Shown: positions 30,226 to 41,981 of the stretch, in pieces
Layout of the letters: each line of letters starts with the position of its first letter
Numbering within the stretch: the first letter of the stretch is position 1
Assembly: GCA_002104985.1 (NCBI GenBank)
Contig: MCGO01000085.1
Coordinates: 62,001 to 126,000 of the forward strand
Source of the DNA: Rhizoclosmatium globosum
Lineage: Eukaryota > Chytridiomycota > Chytridiomycetes > Chytridiales > Chytriomycetaceae
Length of the DNA: 64,000 nucleotides
Reading direction: 5' to 3'
Notes under the pieces: generated by a model
The model's input: the letters and a program-made list of their open reading frames with translations, nothing else
Database searches by the model: none
What the model was told of the DNA's origin: nothing
Position numbers and translations under genes: made by a program

Positions 30226-31407
30226 ATGGGTGACATCGCCGATAGAATTGCCGCCGCTAGAAAAGAAGCCGAAGCGTTAAAAGAGAAGATCAAGCAAAAG
30301 AAAGATGCGCTTGCCGACACCACCCGTATGTAAATCCCACACCATCCAGCCCAATATAATTCAATCCAACTTCCCAAAAACACCTAAACAACCACTTACG
30401 CGCTCTTTATTTTTGTCACCAGTGAAAGCAGTAGCAGCAGACCAAGAAAAGCTCACCTCAGTCGCCATGAAAGTCCGTAGAACCCTCAAAGGCCACTTGG
30501 CCAAGATCTACGCCATGCACTGGGCCTGTGACAAACGCCACCTCGTCTCCGCCTCCCAAGACGGAAAGCTCATTGTCTGGGACTCCTTCACCACCAACAA
30601 AATCCACGCGATCCCACTGCGCTCCTCATGGGTCATGACCTGTGCCTTTGCCCCCTCTGGAAACTACGTTGCCTGTGGTGGTTTGGACAACTTGTGTTCC
30701 ATTTACAATTTGAAGACGAAGGAGGGTAGCGTTAAAGTCGCGAGAGAGTTGAACGCGCATACAGGGTACTTGTCGTGCTGCCGATTTATTAGTGACAGGC
30801 AGATTATTACTGCGAGTGGAGATATGAGTTGTATGTTGTGGGATATTGACGCTGGTGTCAAGACGTTGGAGTTCACGGATCACACTGGGGATGTCATGTC
30901 TCTTTCTCTTTCTCCAGACAAGAACATCTTCGTGTCTGGTGCGTGTGACGCGACTGCTAAAGTATGGGATATTCGTACTGGAAGATGTGTTCAGACTTTC
31001 ACTGGTCATGAGAGTGATATCAACGCTGTTCAGTTCTTCCCTGATGGGCAGGCGTTTGGAAGTGGTAGTGACGATGCTAGTTGTAGACTCTTTGACTTGA
31101 GAGCTGACCGAGAGCTGATGCAGTACACACATGACAATATTTTGTGTGGTATTACCAGTCTTGCATTCAGTATTTCTGGACGTTTGTTGTTTGCTGGATA
31201 CGAAGACTTCAACTGCAACGTGTGGGACTCACTGAAGGGAGAGAGAGTAACTGCCTTGGCTGCACACGAAAACAGAGTGTCTTGCTTGGGTGTTTCATCA
31301 GATGGTATGGGTCTCTGCACAGGAAGTTGGGACAGTTTGCTCAAGGTATTACTATATTCTTGCTTTTCTTCATCATAGTGACACGATATCTTTAGGTCTG
31401 GGCCTAA
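30226..31407 (+). CDS. Heterotrimeric G protein beta subunit
   Basis: Exon 1 (ATG 30226) encodes the helical N-terminus [19 protein letters not shown] that forms the coiled coil with G-gamma. An intron to about 30421 joins to [24 protein letters not shown], and a last intron at about 31346-31395 leaves only VWA and the stop at 31405-31407. Seven WD repeats are visible by their ends: LIVWDS, CSIYNL, CMLWDI, AKVWDI, CRLFDL, CNVWDS and LKVWA. The length, about 350 residues, is canonical. G-beta works with G-alpha and G-gamma at the plasma membrane to pass receptor signals. Nothing looks damaged. Confidence 0.95.
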
Positions 31408-31632
31408 ATTTCACACTTACCACACTACAACCCTGTATCTCCAATACAAGCAGCTGTTCGTTCATTTTCTCTTTTTGTTTCTTCATGAATTATCAAGTTT
31501 TTCTATCCGAAGTCATTTTGGTCTTATTATTCCCGTTCTGTTGCCACTTCTTTGATCGGAATAAAGAAGCAAGTTGTTAATGATATGAAGTCGGAGAATG
31601 TTTATCAACGACAAGAAATGTATTTATTTGAT

Positions 31633-34339
31633 TCAGTTCCAGGCTTTGGCAGCGTTCAAAATCTTGACTCGCTCGCTGTCGCTGCAGTTCTTGGCAACTC
31701 TTGTTGTTTTTCCAAGGTGTACGACAGGTCCGCCGCCAAGAGACTCAATAGACTTGACCACCTCTGCAACGTTCTTCTTGTCGACAATAAGAACCATTCC
31801 GATACCGCAGTTGAAAGTTCGAGCGAGTTCAGCTGAAGTACGAGAGTTAATAAAGACAAACCACAAAGAAACAAATTACCATCAGCAACGTTTCCTTGCT
31901 TCTTCAACCACTTAAATACAGCTGGAAGCTCATAAGAAAGAGCATCGACTTCAACACCAACATCTTCAGGCAAGCATCGAGGAATATTGTCAGTGAAACC
32001 ACCTCCAGTAATATGACTCAACGCCTTCACCAAGCCCTTCCTCAAAACAGGCAACAACTCCTTGACATAAATCTTGGTAGGCTTCAAAAGCGCCTTCCCC
32101 AAAGTCTCCTCCTTACTCCAAGGACACGGCGAAGTATACTGCAACCCACTTCCCGCAACAATATGTCTCACAAGCGAATACCCATTCGAATGAACTCCAC
32201 TCGACTTCAACCCCAAAACCACATCCGTCGCCGGATCAATCTCCTCCAACCTCGGCAAAAGCTGATCCCGCTTCACAGCCCCAACAACAAACCCAGCCAA
32301 ATCGTAATCCCCAGGCTTATACATCCCCGGCATCTCCGCCGTCTCTCCTCCAATCAACGCACATCCACTCTCAACACACCCCGCCGCAATCCCCTTCACA
32401 ACAGCCGCAGCAACATCCACCTCCAGTTTACTACACCCATAGTAATCAAGGAAAAACAACGGCTCAGCACCTTGAACCAACACGTCGTTCACACTCATGG
32501 CAACCAAATCAATACCGATAGAGTCGTGGAGGTTACACTGCTGCGCGACAGCCAGTTTCGTTCCAACGCCGTCGGTTCCTGAAACGAGGAGCGTGTCGGG
32601 ACCGGCGTATCCTGATGCGGCGAGGTCAAAGACGCCACCGAATCCGCCGATGGATGCGTCGGCGCCTGCGCGGCGTGTTGATTTCACGATTGGTTTGATC
32701 TTTTCGACGAGGTGGTTTCCGGCGTCGATGGAGACTCCGGCGGCGGCGTATGTGGCCCCCTGGGTTTTGAGGGTTTTGAGGAGGGTCAAGGCTCTGTAGT
32801 TTTGTTTTTTGCAAGGGTGGTGAGCGGCTGAGGGGGAGGAGAAAGAGAGAAGAAGGACAAACCTGTGACCAATGTCTTTTCTGTAGTGCATTCCTTCGAA
32901 TTTGACACACTTGACTCCGTCCACAGCTTTTTGGATGGCGTCTTCGAGCTTTTCAGAGGTGGCTGTTACAGCGAGAACTCGTCCTCCGTTTGTCAACAAC
33001 TTTCCAGTAGCATCCTTTTTGGTACCGGCGTGGATGATAGACACATCCTTTGGAGTTGGTGAGAGAGTGATTTCACTGCCCTTTGGGTAGTTTCCAGGGT
33101 AACCTGGAGCAACAACGACGACAGTAGCAGCACACTCCTTCTTGAAAACAATATCAACAGAATCAAGGCATCCTTCCGCGGCCGCCTTCATTACAGTGGC
33201 AAGACCAGGAGATTGGAGGAGAGGAATGACGACTTGAGTCTCTGGGTCTCCGAATCTGCAGTTGAATTCAATCACTTTGGGGCCAGATGGAGTGAGAATC
33301 AATCCAGCGTAGAGACAACCAACGAATGGGATTCCTTCACGACGAAGACCGTTGACGGTTGGAAGAAGAATAGTGCGTTGAACTTCTTGCTGAAGAGCTG
33401 GAGTATAGATTGGCGCTGGAGCGTATGCACCCATTCCACCAGTGTTGGGTCCTTGATCGCCCTCAAAGACACGTTTGTGGTCTTGGGCACCAGGACATTG
33501 AATAATAGTGTATCCATCCGTGAAAGTCAAGACAGAGACTTCCTCTCCGTACAACTTCTCCTCAATAACAACCTGGTCTCCCGATGCACCAAATTCTTTT
33601 GAAACCATAATGTCACGGATTCCCTCCAGTCCCTCCTCAAGAGTCTCTGGCAGCAAGACACCCTTTCCAGCAGCCAACCCAGATGCTTTAATGACAAAGT
33701 CACCGCCTTTGTAGTTCTTCTTCACGTATTCCTCACACTCTTTTGCGTTTGTGAAGGTGGCGTAGGCGGCCGTGGGGACATTGTGGCGGGCCATGAAGTC
33801 CTTTGCAAATGCTTTTGATGCTTCGATTTGAGCTGCGGCGGCCGAGGGACCAAAGACGGGAAGGCCCACTGTTTTTTGGTTGTGTTTTTAATAATAGGTT
33901 GATGAAGGGGAAAGAGAAGGAACGAACCCTTCTTGAATTCGCCCGTGATTCCCTCAGCGAGTGGTACTTCTGGGCCGACAACGACAAGGCCAACCTGTGA
34001 TTCGAGTCGATTCGATTGGGTTAGATAAGACATTGTTGGATTGCACCAGTGGATACAAACCTTGTTCTCCAGGCAAACTTGACCAAGTCTGGAAAGGCAG
34101 ACAAGTTCACATTGACAATGTTTGATCCGGTTTCTGTTCCGCCGTTTCCTGTTTGTTGTTTTGTTGTTGTTTGTTTGGGAGAGAGAGTGTGAGTGTGAGT
34201 GTTAGGGCAGCAGAGAGAACATGTAAAACACACCTGGTGCAACAAACACCTTCTCAACGCCTTCGCTCGCTGCTAATCCAATGGCCATTGCATGCTCTCG
34301 CCCGCCAGATCCAATCAAGAGTACATTGTACTGCGTCAT
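31633..34339 (-). CDS. ADE5,7: Bifunctional GAR synthetase / AIR synthetase (purine synthesis)
   Basis: The ATG at 34339 opens [17 protein letters not shown], the GAR synthetase N-domain. Further exons give [13 protein letters not shown], the ATP-grasp region [17 protein letters not shown] and the metal-binding [13 protein letters not shown]. After an intron near 32800-32860 the AIR synthetase half follows: [53 protein letters not shown] and [15 protein letters not shown] last intron joins NVAD to [12 protein letters not shown]; stop at 31633-31635. It catalyses steps 2 and 5 of IMP synthesis in the cytosol. Domain order GARS-AIRS without a GART domain is the fungal arrangement. About six exons. 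Confidence 0.95.
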
Positions 34340-34672
34340 TGTTCGATAGTTGAAGTTGTGGTTGAAGCGTTGAGGCAAAAAGAAAAAACGGAGATGCAAA
34401 TTTGTTACTTTCCCCGTTCACCTTTTGCCTCTGACGTCACTGCTTTCTCGATAAGGAAAGGAAAGAGGGAAGAGATTCATGAAACCCTATATAATTCCTA
34501 TCGAAGTTGTTGCAGCTCTGATAGTCAAAACTTGTGTGAAACTGAACGCTGTGCAATAGCCTAAGAATTAACTGCAATTTTTTCATTCACCCATCTTCAG
34601 CATGCTTTAAACTACGAGTAAGTAACGATACTTCGTGATTCTGTGACCAAATTATTAGGAAAAAGTGCAAAA
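34340..34672. promoter_or_regulatory. ADE5,7 upstream region
   Basis: About 330 bp between the ADE5,7 start and the 3' end of the tRNA gene. It should hold the ADE5,7 promoter; a TGACGTCA word (perfect CRE/ATF-type palindrome) is present at about 34432-34439, roughly 95 bp upstream of the ATG. Function of that word is inference. Confidence 0.5.
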
Positions 34673-34744
34673 GGGCCTCACTGGGAATTGAACCCAGGAC
34701 CTCTCGCACCCAAAGCGAGAATCATACTACTAGACCATAAGGCC
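34673..34744 (-). tRNA. tRNA-Pro (anticodon TGG)
   Basis: On the minus strand a 72-nt cloverleaf is complete. The acceptor stem GGCCTTA pairs with TGAGGCC (one G-T pair). The D arm contains TGGTCTAGTAGTATGA. The anticodon stem CTCGC/GCGAG closes the loop TTTGGGT, giving anticodon TGG. The T arm is CTGGG-TTCAATT-CCCAG, and the discriminator base is C. There is no intron and no encoded CCA, as expected in eukaryotes. It decodes CCA/CCN proline codons. It lies alone between ADE5,7 and the GH26-like gene. Confidence 0.97.
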
Positions 34745-35120
34745 GCCGATAAACATGGAAATAAAGAATTTATAAAGTTGTATAACAGCCCTGTAACACT
34801 TCCCAAACTGCGTCACGCTCAGCTGCTGAACCAGCCTTTAACAGCTGTTTTTTTTCTCTTAAATCGTTCTTGAATCTCAATGTCGTTTTACTCCTTCGAT
34901 ACTTTTCTGTCAACTGTGTTCCGTGATTCCCTCACACTTCCCAGAGCAATCAAACGTAAAGCTCCGAATTCTCTTTTTGAACTCAGATTTTCGCACATTG
35001 TGCAGCTGTAGAAGTTCATTTCAAGTTTCGCACTCTGCTCGATTTTTCCCCTTCCCGCCATAATCATTGTTCCCTACCAAAAAAAAATCCCTCCAATCAC
35101 TGCTCACCTCTCTCCAGTCT
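34745..35120. promoter_or_regulatory. Upstream region of GH26-like gene and tRNA
   Basis: About 375 bp, no gene recognised. It contains the 5' flank of the tRNA (whose promoter is internal) and the promoter of the hydrolase at 35121. Confidence 0.45.
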
Positions 35121-36858
35121 ATGCTTCTAAATCTCATTCTTCTTGGAGCCACGGCATCGGCTCTAGCGCCTCTCGAACGAACTGATGGCAAGATCCTGTT
35201 GTGCGTAGAACCCAATTCCCCCCGGCCAGCTTCAGTCTGTATTAACCTGGTTCTGCACGTAGGGGAGCTTGGTATGACAGAAACCTGTCGGATACTCCGA
35301 GTGCTGTGAATGCCCGTATTGGGTATAAACCTTTGTCGTTCTTCCAGACAGATGTTGATTTCAGTGGCACACTTAAACCGTGAGTCGAGAATACCCTCTA
35401 TCAGTTTCCATGAGGGTTCAATCCTTTTATAAAACTGTTGAATTAGATGGACGTCACCGCAAACAGTGATTCCTCAATTCCAACAACAATTGAAAGACAC
35501 AAACACGGACGCTATTGCAATGTTGACTGTGTACCCGTTCCAAGGACTTGGAGACAAGATTAGTGATGCACAGTTGAAGGATATGGGAGATCGATTGAAC
35601 GGGCTTGTTAATTCTGGGCGTCAAGTGTTTTTGAGATTGTAAGTGCTTCAAATTTGCACGAACCGTACTGACTTGGTCTCTTTCTTCGAATAAGTGCCCC
35701 AGAAATGAACGGTACGTGTCAAGGCAAACAAATCCAAAAACCCCATATCTCATTAAAATTACAGGAAACTGGTTCTCATACGGCCAAGACCCAGCCGGCT
35801 TCATTTCCACATGGCAGCGATGCATCAAGTACTGGAGAACTGCATTAGGATCTAACGTGAACAAAGTCGCGTTTGTGTGGTCCCCCAATTCTGGAAACGG
35901 GTACCCATACCCTGGTGGTGAATCATGGCCGAACCCGAATTCGACTGCAAAGTTTGATTTGGATCGTATTGGGTTGATGGACACGAATCGGAATGGGAAG
36001 TTGGATCCACTTGATGTTAGTAATTTTGTGCATTGATGATGACGATGTACTCACCAATTTTAATTAGAATCCGTACATTCCTTTCTATCCTGGAGACGAG
36101 TATGTTGATTGGGTTGGAATTTCGGTGAGTGTGGTTGCTACATTGGGAATCGGATGCTGAAGTAGTTGGCATAGATTTATCATTATGGAATCGAATGGCC
36201 ATGGGTCAACAACTCCATCCCCGAACCCCAAAAATTCGAACGCTACATCACAGGGTACCCCGACAATGGAGACTACTTTGGCTACTTCCCCTTCTACACC
36301 CCCTTCTCCACACCCGCCGGCGCCACCAACAACATTACAAACACAAAAGTCTCTTCAGGTAACAAACCCTTCATCGTCTCCGAAACCGCCGCCACCTACC
36401 ACTTTGCATGGGTCGACTCGACAACCCCACAAGCAACCCTCCTCCAAGACCACACGCGCGTAGAAATCAAAGAAGCATGGTGGAACTCGTTCCTTACACA
36501 AGACTTTATTTCGCGGTACCCACGGTTCCAGGCCGTGTGTACATTTGAGTTTATCAAGACGGAGGAACTGACGTGGAGGGATTTCAGTGCATTTGGGCCG
36601 CCCCCGAATCCGTCGGGTGTGAATTTTGAGGCGGAGGATCAGGATGTTGCGAATGCTTTTGCGAGGGATGCGAAGGGGATGGGGTTTGTGGCTTGGGCCA
36701 AGTTGGGTGCTACGAATGGGACTGCGACTGTGACGGCTAGTGCGACGGGTGCTTTGATTGATAATAATAAGCAGCAGAGTGGGTCTGGGAAGACTGAGAT
36801 TACTCATATTGTTGGCGCACTTTTGCTTGCGGCTTGGATTCGTATTATGATTGCTTGA
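35121..36858 (+). CDS. GPI-anchored glycoside hydrolase, GH26-like
   Basis: The ATG at 35121 starts a secretion signal (MLLNLILLGATASALA). Exon 1 joins through GTGCGT...GTAG to LGAWYDRNLSD, restoring the KILLGAW start typical of GH26-like folds. Then AIAMLTVYPFQGLGD, RFAPEMNGNWFSYGQ (candidate acid/base Glu after F-A-P), VAFVWSPNSG and, near residue 340, FIVSETAAT (candidate nucleophile Glu). The C-terminus ends in a hydrophobic run (HIVGALLLAAWIRIMIA) after a small-residue region, a GPI signal. About six exons. Family members act on beta-mannans or related beta-glucans outside the cell; the substrate here is not predictable. Confidence 0.8.
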
Positions 36859-37382
36859 GAGGCCAGAGGGTTGGAAGGAGAAGGAAGTAGTTCTGAATGC
36901 ATTTATTTTTTTATTGTATTTATGTCAGCTATTTTGAATATTATTCATCAGATTTTTGAGTTGTTCTTTGGTGTTGTTCGAGTTGAAATGAATCAAGTGG
37001 CAAGACGGGTGAGTCGCGTTTCACGAGCACCCACTTGAATGCAACGATAGACTGAGTTTGCAATGCACTATCGATATGGACGGAAGCGGCATCGAAGGCT
37101 GTGAAGAAAGAGCAAAGGACTTCGGACACAACTCAAGGAAACCACGGACAAGACCCTTTCCTTCTACTTTCTTCTTCTTATTCTTTCTTGGTAATAGTTT
37201 AAACTAATCGAAATTGAGGATTCCCCAACATCCTTTTAAAGCCCCTCAAACACAACAACTGTCTTGCTTCAACAACAGAATCAAGTCTGAAATCCCTCTT
37301 TTTTGATGCATCGAAAGCATGCCCACTTGATCCTTCATTCTCCTTCTCCTTCTTCTCGTTCTCTGACAGTCAAAGACAGCCC
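36859..37382. other. Intergenic region
   Basis: About 520 bp. It contains pyrimidine-rich stretches (TTCTTCTT near 37165 and 37335) probably belonging to the leader of the next gene. No gene or RNA is recognised. Confidence 0.45.
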
Positions 37383-39071
37383 TTGTCGCCGTACCATACT
37401 CTCCAAACACACCCTTTTCTAGTCTTTTCTCTGTTAATTCTCTTGTTTTCTCTGTGCGCTTCGTCTCTCGTTTCTCTGCGTGTCAAATCACTCCGCAAAG
37501 AATCAAAGGCCCTTCACAACTCGCACAAACACCTTCGCTTTCAACATCGACGCCTCGTTGCATCCCACCAACGTCTCACCCTCGCATCTATTCAGTCTCA
37601 AAGTTCTCTGGTTGATGCGCACACTGAATGTATATCCTCAGTCGAACTAGTCTCTATGCTCAATAATGAATCAACCTATTTGGATTTAATGTATCGTCAT
37701 TTTCGGACCTTGTTTGATTCCGAAGTCTGCTTGCATAGGAATACTCGGAATCAGTATGAGGCTGTGTTGGCACAACTCAAGTGGGATTTGTCTCTAGTGA
37801 CGGCGGAATTGGAGACAGTGACTAGAGATTCGGCTTTGGTTGTTCCAGATGTCTCTCGATTTGATTTGGATGGACAGTTGAGTGTGTTGGGTCCGTATTT
37901 GGAGAAGTTGCGTGAACGCAAATCAAGTTTGGCGTACATGTCAAGGACGTTGAAAATATTGTATCGGAAATTCAAGCCAAGGCTGATGGACGGAAACAGA
38001 AAATGAGGAGGGAAATACATTTGAAGATGAGTCCGAAACACAATCAGTAAGCTTCAAGAAGCAGCCACCTATTCCCCAGTCTCCTCCTATTCAGGCACCA
38101 CTAGAAAAATTTAGGAATGAGAGAAATATTCTGCAGTCTACTCGGGTCACATCAAGGACTGGACTCCTCGGTGCCAACTGCTTCTCCAAATCCGAATCAA
38201 TCATTCCCGCCAGCCGAGGTTCAGCACAAAAATGGCCAAAGATTCGCATGGAAACCGACAGCCACCAACGTTCCCGCATACCCTTCAACTTTGTTTCATG
38301 TTTCAACAGCCAATCCCAAACCCATCAACCCAACAAACAGAGTCGTTCAGAATCACCAAAACACTTTTATATCTTTGCCACGCCGCGCCATGTCAACTTC
38401 TCCAACAAAATCACATACGATGCAGAGGTCAACTGTATCTTCCATTTTAGTTTCAGCTCCACCAATCCCTATTGTCATCAAAAAGACATCCAAAGTCCAT
38501 GCAGCTCTTGACCATGTAAAATCTAGTATAATCCATGCCTCACTAGCTATAACTTTCGACCAAGTCTCCAGTCTCCAACTTTATCCACCTTCAAACCAGT
38601 GAACTGCGATATCATGGCCGATGCCTCCATGTCTCCGATGCCCTCGTTTCCCGCGACTCTTATCACGTCCCATTCCTTGTTTTCCCAAACTCCGTCCGTT
38701 CTTCCCTTGCCAATCAAAAATGAACCTCCCGTAGAACTTGTTCCGATTCACAAATCCGAGTTTACCCCTCCAAATATCCCGACACAAAGTGAAGCCTCGT
38801 GTATATCGTCGTTACCCAGTCAGACTACAGAAAAACCAGCTCCACCAACTATTCCCTCCACTTCTCCAGCTCCCATCATCCCGCTCACAGAAACCACAAA
38901 GATATCGTGACCCCAGAAACAACAAGCACAACCGCAACGACGCCGACATCAGAAATGGACATTGACAGCGATGATGATAGTATTCCTGCTCCGCCACCTT
39001 CGCTCTTGGAACGAGCTGCTGCAAAGTCGTTGTTTCATGGGTCGACTGTGGTTGTTATAGGAAATACTTGA
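37383..39071 (+). CDS. Unrecognised membrane-anchored coiled-coil protein with Pro/Ser-rich tail
   Basis: A long open stretch (to 38006) begins with a transmembrane segment (HPFLVFSLLILLFSLCASSL) followed by helical heptad-rich sequence (KSLRKESKALHNSHKHLRF). No ATG lies in this frame before the membrane segment, so the true start is probably in an upstream exon. After 37960 a second frame (VKDVENIVSEIQAKADG) and then a third (NERNILQSTRVTSRTG) look coding, and the tail is Pro/Ser/Thr-rich (EKPAPPTIPSTSPAP), with a last acidic segment MDIDSDDDSIPAPPP ending near 39071. Introns joining these could not be fixed. No domain is recognised; one gene is assumed but two are possible. Confidence 0.45.
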
Positions 39072-39305
39072 ATATGTATGATATGAAAGGAGGAAGTTGA
39101 AGGTTGAGGTTAAAAAAAAAATGAACATAAACCACTTTCATATCAATAGCGAATACAATCTAGCTTCTTTACTCTCGATTGTCAAGCTTAAACGACTTTT
39201 CCATGAGAAGTCATACTCTTTCAGTATTTTCATAATGGTAGAACCTATACTTCAAAGTTGTTTATTGATGACGACATGCTCCACAACCATTAACAACAGC
39301 GAAAA

Positions 39306-40841
39306 ATGGCTGAAATAGACGTATCCAGCCCTGACCACGCTCCTGCTCGCTTATCGCTACTCCAACGATGTAAAGAAGCGGTCTTGGGGATGTGGCCCAT
39401 GGGATGGATCGCATTCGGTGGCCCTCAAGGATTCATTGCTCTCTTGTTCAAGACATACGTAGTCGAACGGAAATGGATCACCGAGGAGATATTTCTTGAA
39501 TTGTATGCTGTTGCTATGGCTCAACCTGGGTGAGTTTCAATGTGGAGGGGGAAGGCTTGTAGAAGTTTAAGTGTTTGCTGATTATTGGAACCTTTTGTAA
39601 GGCCTGGTGCGGCTATGTTGACGTATTCGGTTGTGTTGTGCAAGTATGGGACTTTGCCTGCTGTTTTGGCGACGCTTTCTGCAATGTTTGTGAACTATTT
39701 GATTGGGATGATCTTTTGATTGACGTTGTAAATTAGTCTTCCAAGTGCAGTGATGATGGCATGTCTCGGATATGGAATCAGTATTGTCGGAAGTTCGACA
39801 CTTCCAATATGGGTTCTATATCTCGAACGTTCGCTGGCAGCTGTCTCAATTGGACTCGTGATTGTTTCAACCAAGTCTCTCGCTGTAAAAATCCTCGTGG
39901 ACAAAACTACCAGCACGCTTGCTGCAATTGCGATTGTCTTGATCTTGAATTTTAGTACTACTGCGTGGTTGTTGCCAGTCATGACGTTTTCTGGTGGATT
40001 AGTCACGTATTTGGAGGCGGAAATACCATTTGGCGAGAAAAGTACGGAAAACGGAAAGATAAACGGACGGAAAGGTCTCTGGAGGAAACAGTTGTTTTGG
40101 ATGAAAGCGTCAATAGCAACGATTTAGCACCAGAAGCAGACCCAGAACACCGAAGCACGACGAATCTCAGCATTACTATTCATATAGTATCAGGACCGGC
40201 TTTTTCTCATTGCTCTAGTAATTATAATCTTGATTATCTCCGCAGTCATCCACAGTTACGACTTACCACGACCCATCGTCATCTTCACAACCTTTTACTT
40301 TTACGGAACTGTTTTATTTGGCGGAATCATTCCGATTCTGTATTCCTATCTCGTGACAGGAAACCAGTGGCTGTCCTCTACAGAGTTTTTGATGGGCTTT
40401 GCTGTCATGTCAATCTTACCCGGCTTCGGATACAACTTCTCCGCGTACTGCGGTGCACTAGCGTTCCGAGGAAGTGCATGGACATCATTTGTAGGAGCGT
40501 TCCTTGCATGGGCTGGACTGTTTGGTCCAGGATGTCTTTTGAATGCAGGCTTGGTTCCGATCTGGAAACATTATCGCGATCTCCCTGTTCTTAAAAAAGT
40601 GTTCAAGGGGTTGAATAGTGTTTCGGTTGGGTTGATGATTGGGAGTGTGTTTTTGTTGGTGAATAAGGCGGTTTCGTTGCCGGGGAATAAGGTTGCTGCT
40701 TTGGGGGAGTATCCGGGGTGGACTGCTGTTATGGTTGTTTCGGTTGTTGCTATGGATACGTGGAAGGTGCAGCCGTGGTGGTTGATTATTTCTGGGGCTG
40801 TTGTTGGTGCTGTTGTTTGGGTTGCGGATGGAAAGCCTTGA
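39306..40841 (+). CDS. Chromate-type transporter (CHR family, two-domain)
   Basis: The ATG at 39306 begins MAEIDVSSPDHAPARLSLLQR; the first CHR domain follows with WIAFGGPQGFIALL and AMAQPG, then after an intron PGAAMLTYSV, matching family signatures. The linker (about 40000-40190) is hydrophilic. A second half begins at about 40193 and has TTFYFYGTVLFGGIIP and MSILPGFGYNFSAYCGALAF, a second copy of the motifs, ending VADGKP. About ten membrane spans, roughly 450 residues. CHR proteins of this two-domain type occur in bacteria, fungi and algae; bacterial members export chromate, while the substrate in fungi is uncertain (sulfate-like oxyanions are an inference). The exon junctions in the linker are not certain. 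Confidence 0.82.
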
Positions 40842-41219
40842 TCTCATATTTATGGTGTTTGAATAAGATGGCGAGAGTATAAACAATCGGGAATGAATCA
40901 AAGTTCACGAATGCTTTGCTGTGACAATGATCTCTATGCTCACTCAAGTTCAGGAAGGTCGGAAAGGGAACCGATCCAACTTCCGACGGGATTGATTCGT
41001 GTCTCTCCTCGCCGAGTGTACGTCGTCCTTAGGCTTGTGCACTGTTAATTTTCGGGTAAAACTGGAGATATCACTCAAAACGGAGATCGGTAAAGTGGAG
41101 ATCGAAGAGAACCCGAGCCATTGGAGATCGAACACAACCCGAAGCAGAACAATTCCAGCGTCAAACCCTTCAAGAATCCCCACAGTTTTTTTTTCCTAAG
41201 AAGCCGCTCTATACCAATC
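40842..41219. promoter_or_regulatory. Intergenic region upstream of small Zn2Cys6 gene
   Basis: About 380 bp without a gene. A short purine-rich repeat (GGAGATCGGTAAAGTGGAGATCGAAG, described by position 41080-41135) repeats the word GGAGATCG three times, possibly part of the leader or promoter. Confidence 0.45.
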
Positions 41220-41923
41220 ATGACCACCTACCATCGCAAACCATGTCAAGAGTGTCGTGTGCATAAGAAGGGATGTTCTAAAGAGGCTGGTGGATGCTTC
41301 AGTTGCAAGACGAAAGGAACCGAATGTGTGTACCCTGAACCCAAGAAGTCGTAAGTGTCATATCACCATATCCTTTCTGCTTGCTGATCATTGCATTCAG
41401 GAAGCTCAACAAGACAAGACGACCACGCACGAAGCGCTCAGCCACTCCCATCATCACACAGCCACTGAACTTGGATGTGGCATCAACATGCTCCAGTCCT
41501 GCCTTGCTCGAGAGCCAAACTCCCACAGATTCCCTTCAAACACCAACTGATCCTGTGCTTGATCAAGACTTCCTCCTCTCCTTGTTCAGTGCTCAGAACC
41601 TATTGCATTCAGTCCCTCCAATACCGACACAATTTCAACCTGTTGGAGATATCTGCTTGCTGGATCAGTTGTTTGATGCGGATGTTGCGTCAATATTGGC
41701 GATTGGTCAGCCAAACCAAGTGTGCCAAGGATTATCCCCGCTCCATCCTCTCCTGCCTGCACCTCAAGAACACACCAGCGATAATTCTTTTCTACAATGG
41801 CTTGATACACCTATCGAAATGTCGTCTCGGCTGCAACCATTTCCAAGTTCAGGAGATGACAAAGCCAACACGCCTTGGGTGGACTCAACTGCATCCCTTC
41901 TGTTTGACGAATTCCTGCATTAA
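41220..41923 (+). CDS. Small Zn2Cys6 transcription factor
   Basis: The ATG at 41220 gives MTTYHRKPCQECRVHKKGCSK; the zinc cluster CQEC-x6-C-x6-C-x2-C-x6-C occupies residues 9-36. An intron (GTAAGT...TTCAG, about 41351-41400) joins KKS to KLNKTRRPRTKR, a basic linker. The rest, about 160 residues, is Pro/Ser/Gln-rich with acidic and hydrophobic clusters (DQDFLLSLFSAQNLL, FLQWLDTPIEM) that look like an activation region. The fungal-specific middle homology region is absent, so it is unusually short. It probably binds DNA as a simple nuclear regulator. The adjoining transporter on the same strand might be a target, but there is no site evidence. Confidence 0.8.
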
Positions 41924-41981
41924 TCCAATCCAAACTATTGTTTAAAGTAAATAAATATATACTATTGTCACGGAATTCGAA

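Noticed and set aside
35454..35984. Minus-strand 176-codon open frame
   Set aside because: Antisense to GH26-like exons with catalytic motifs; no recognisable domain.
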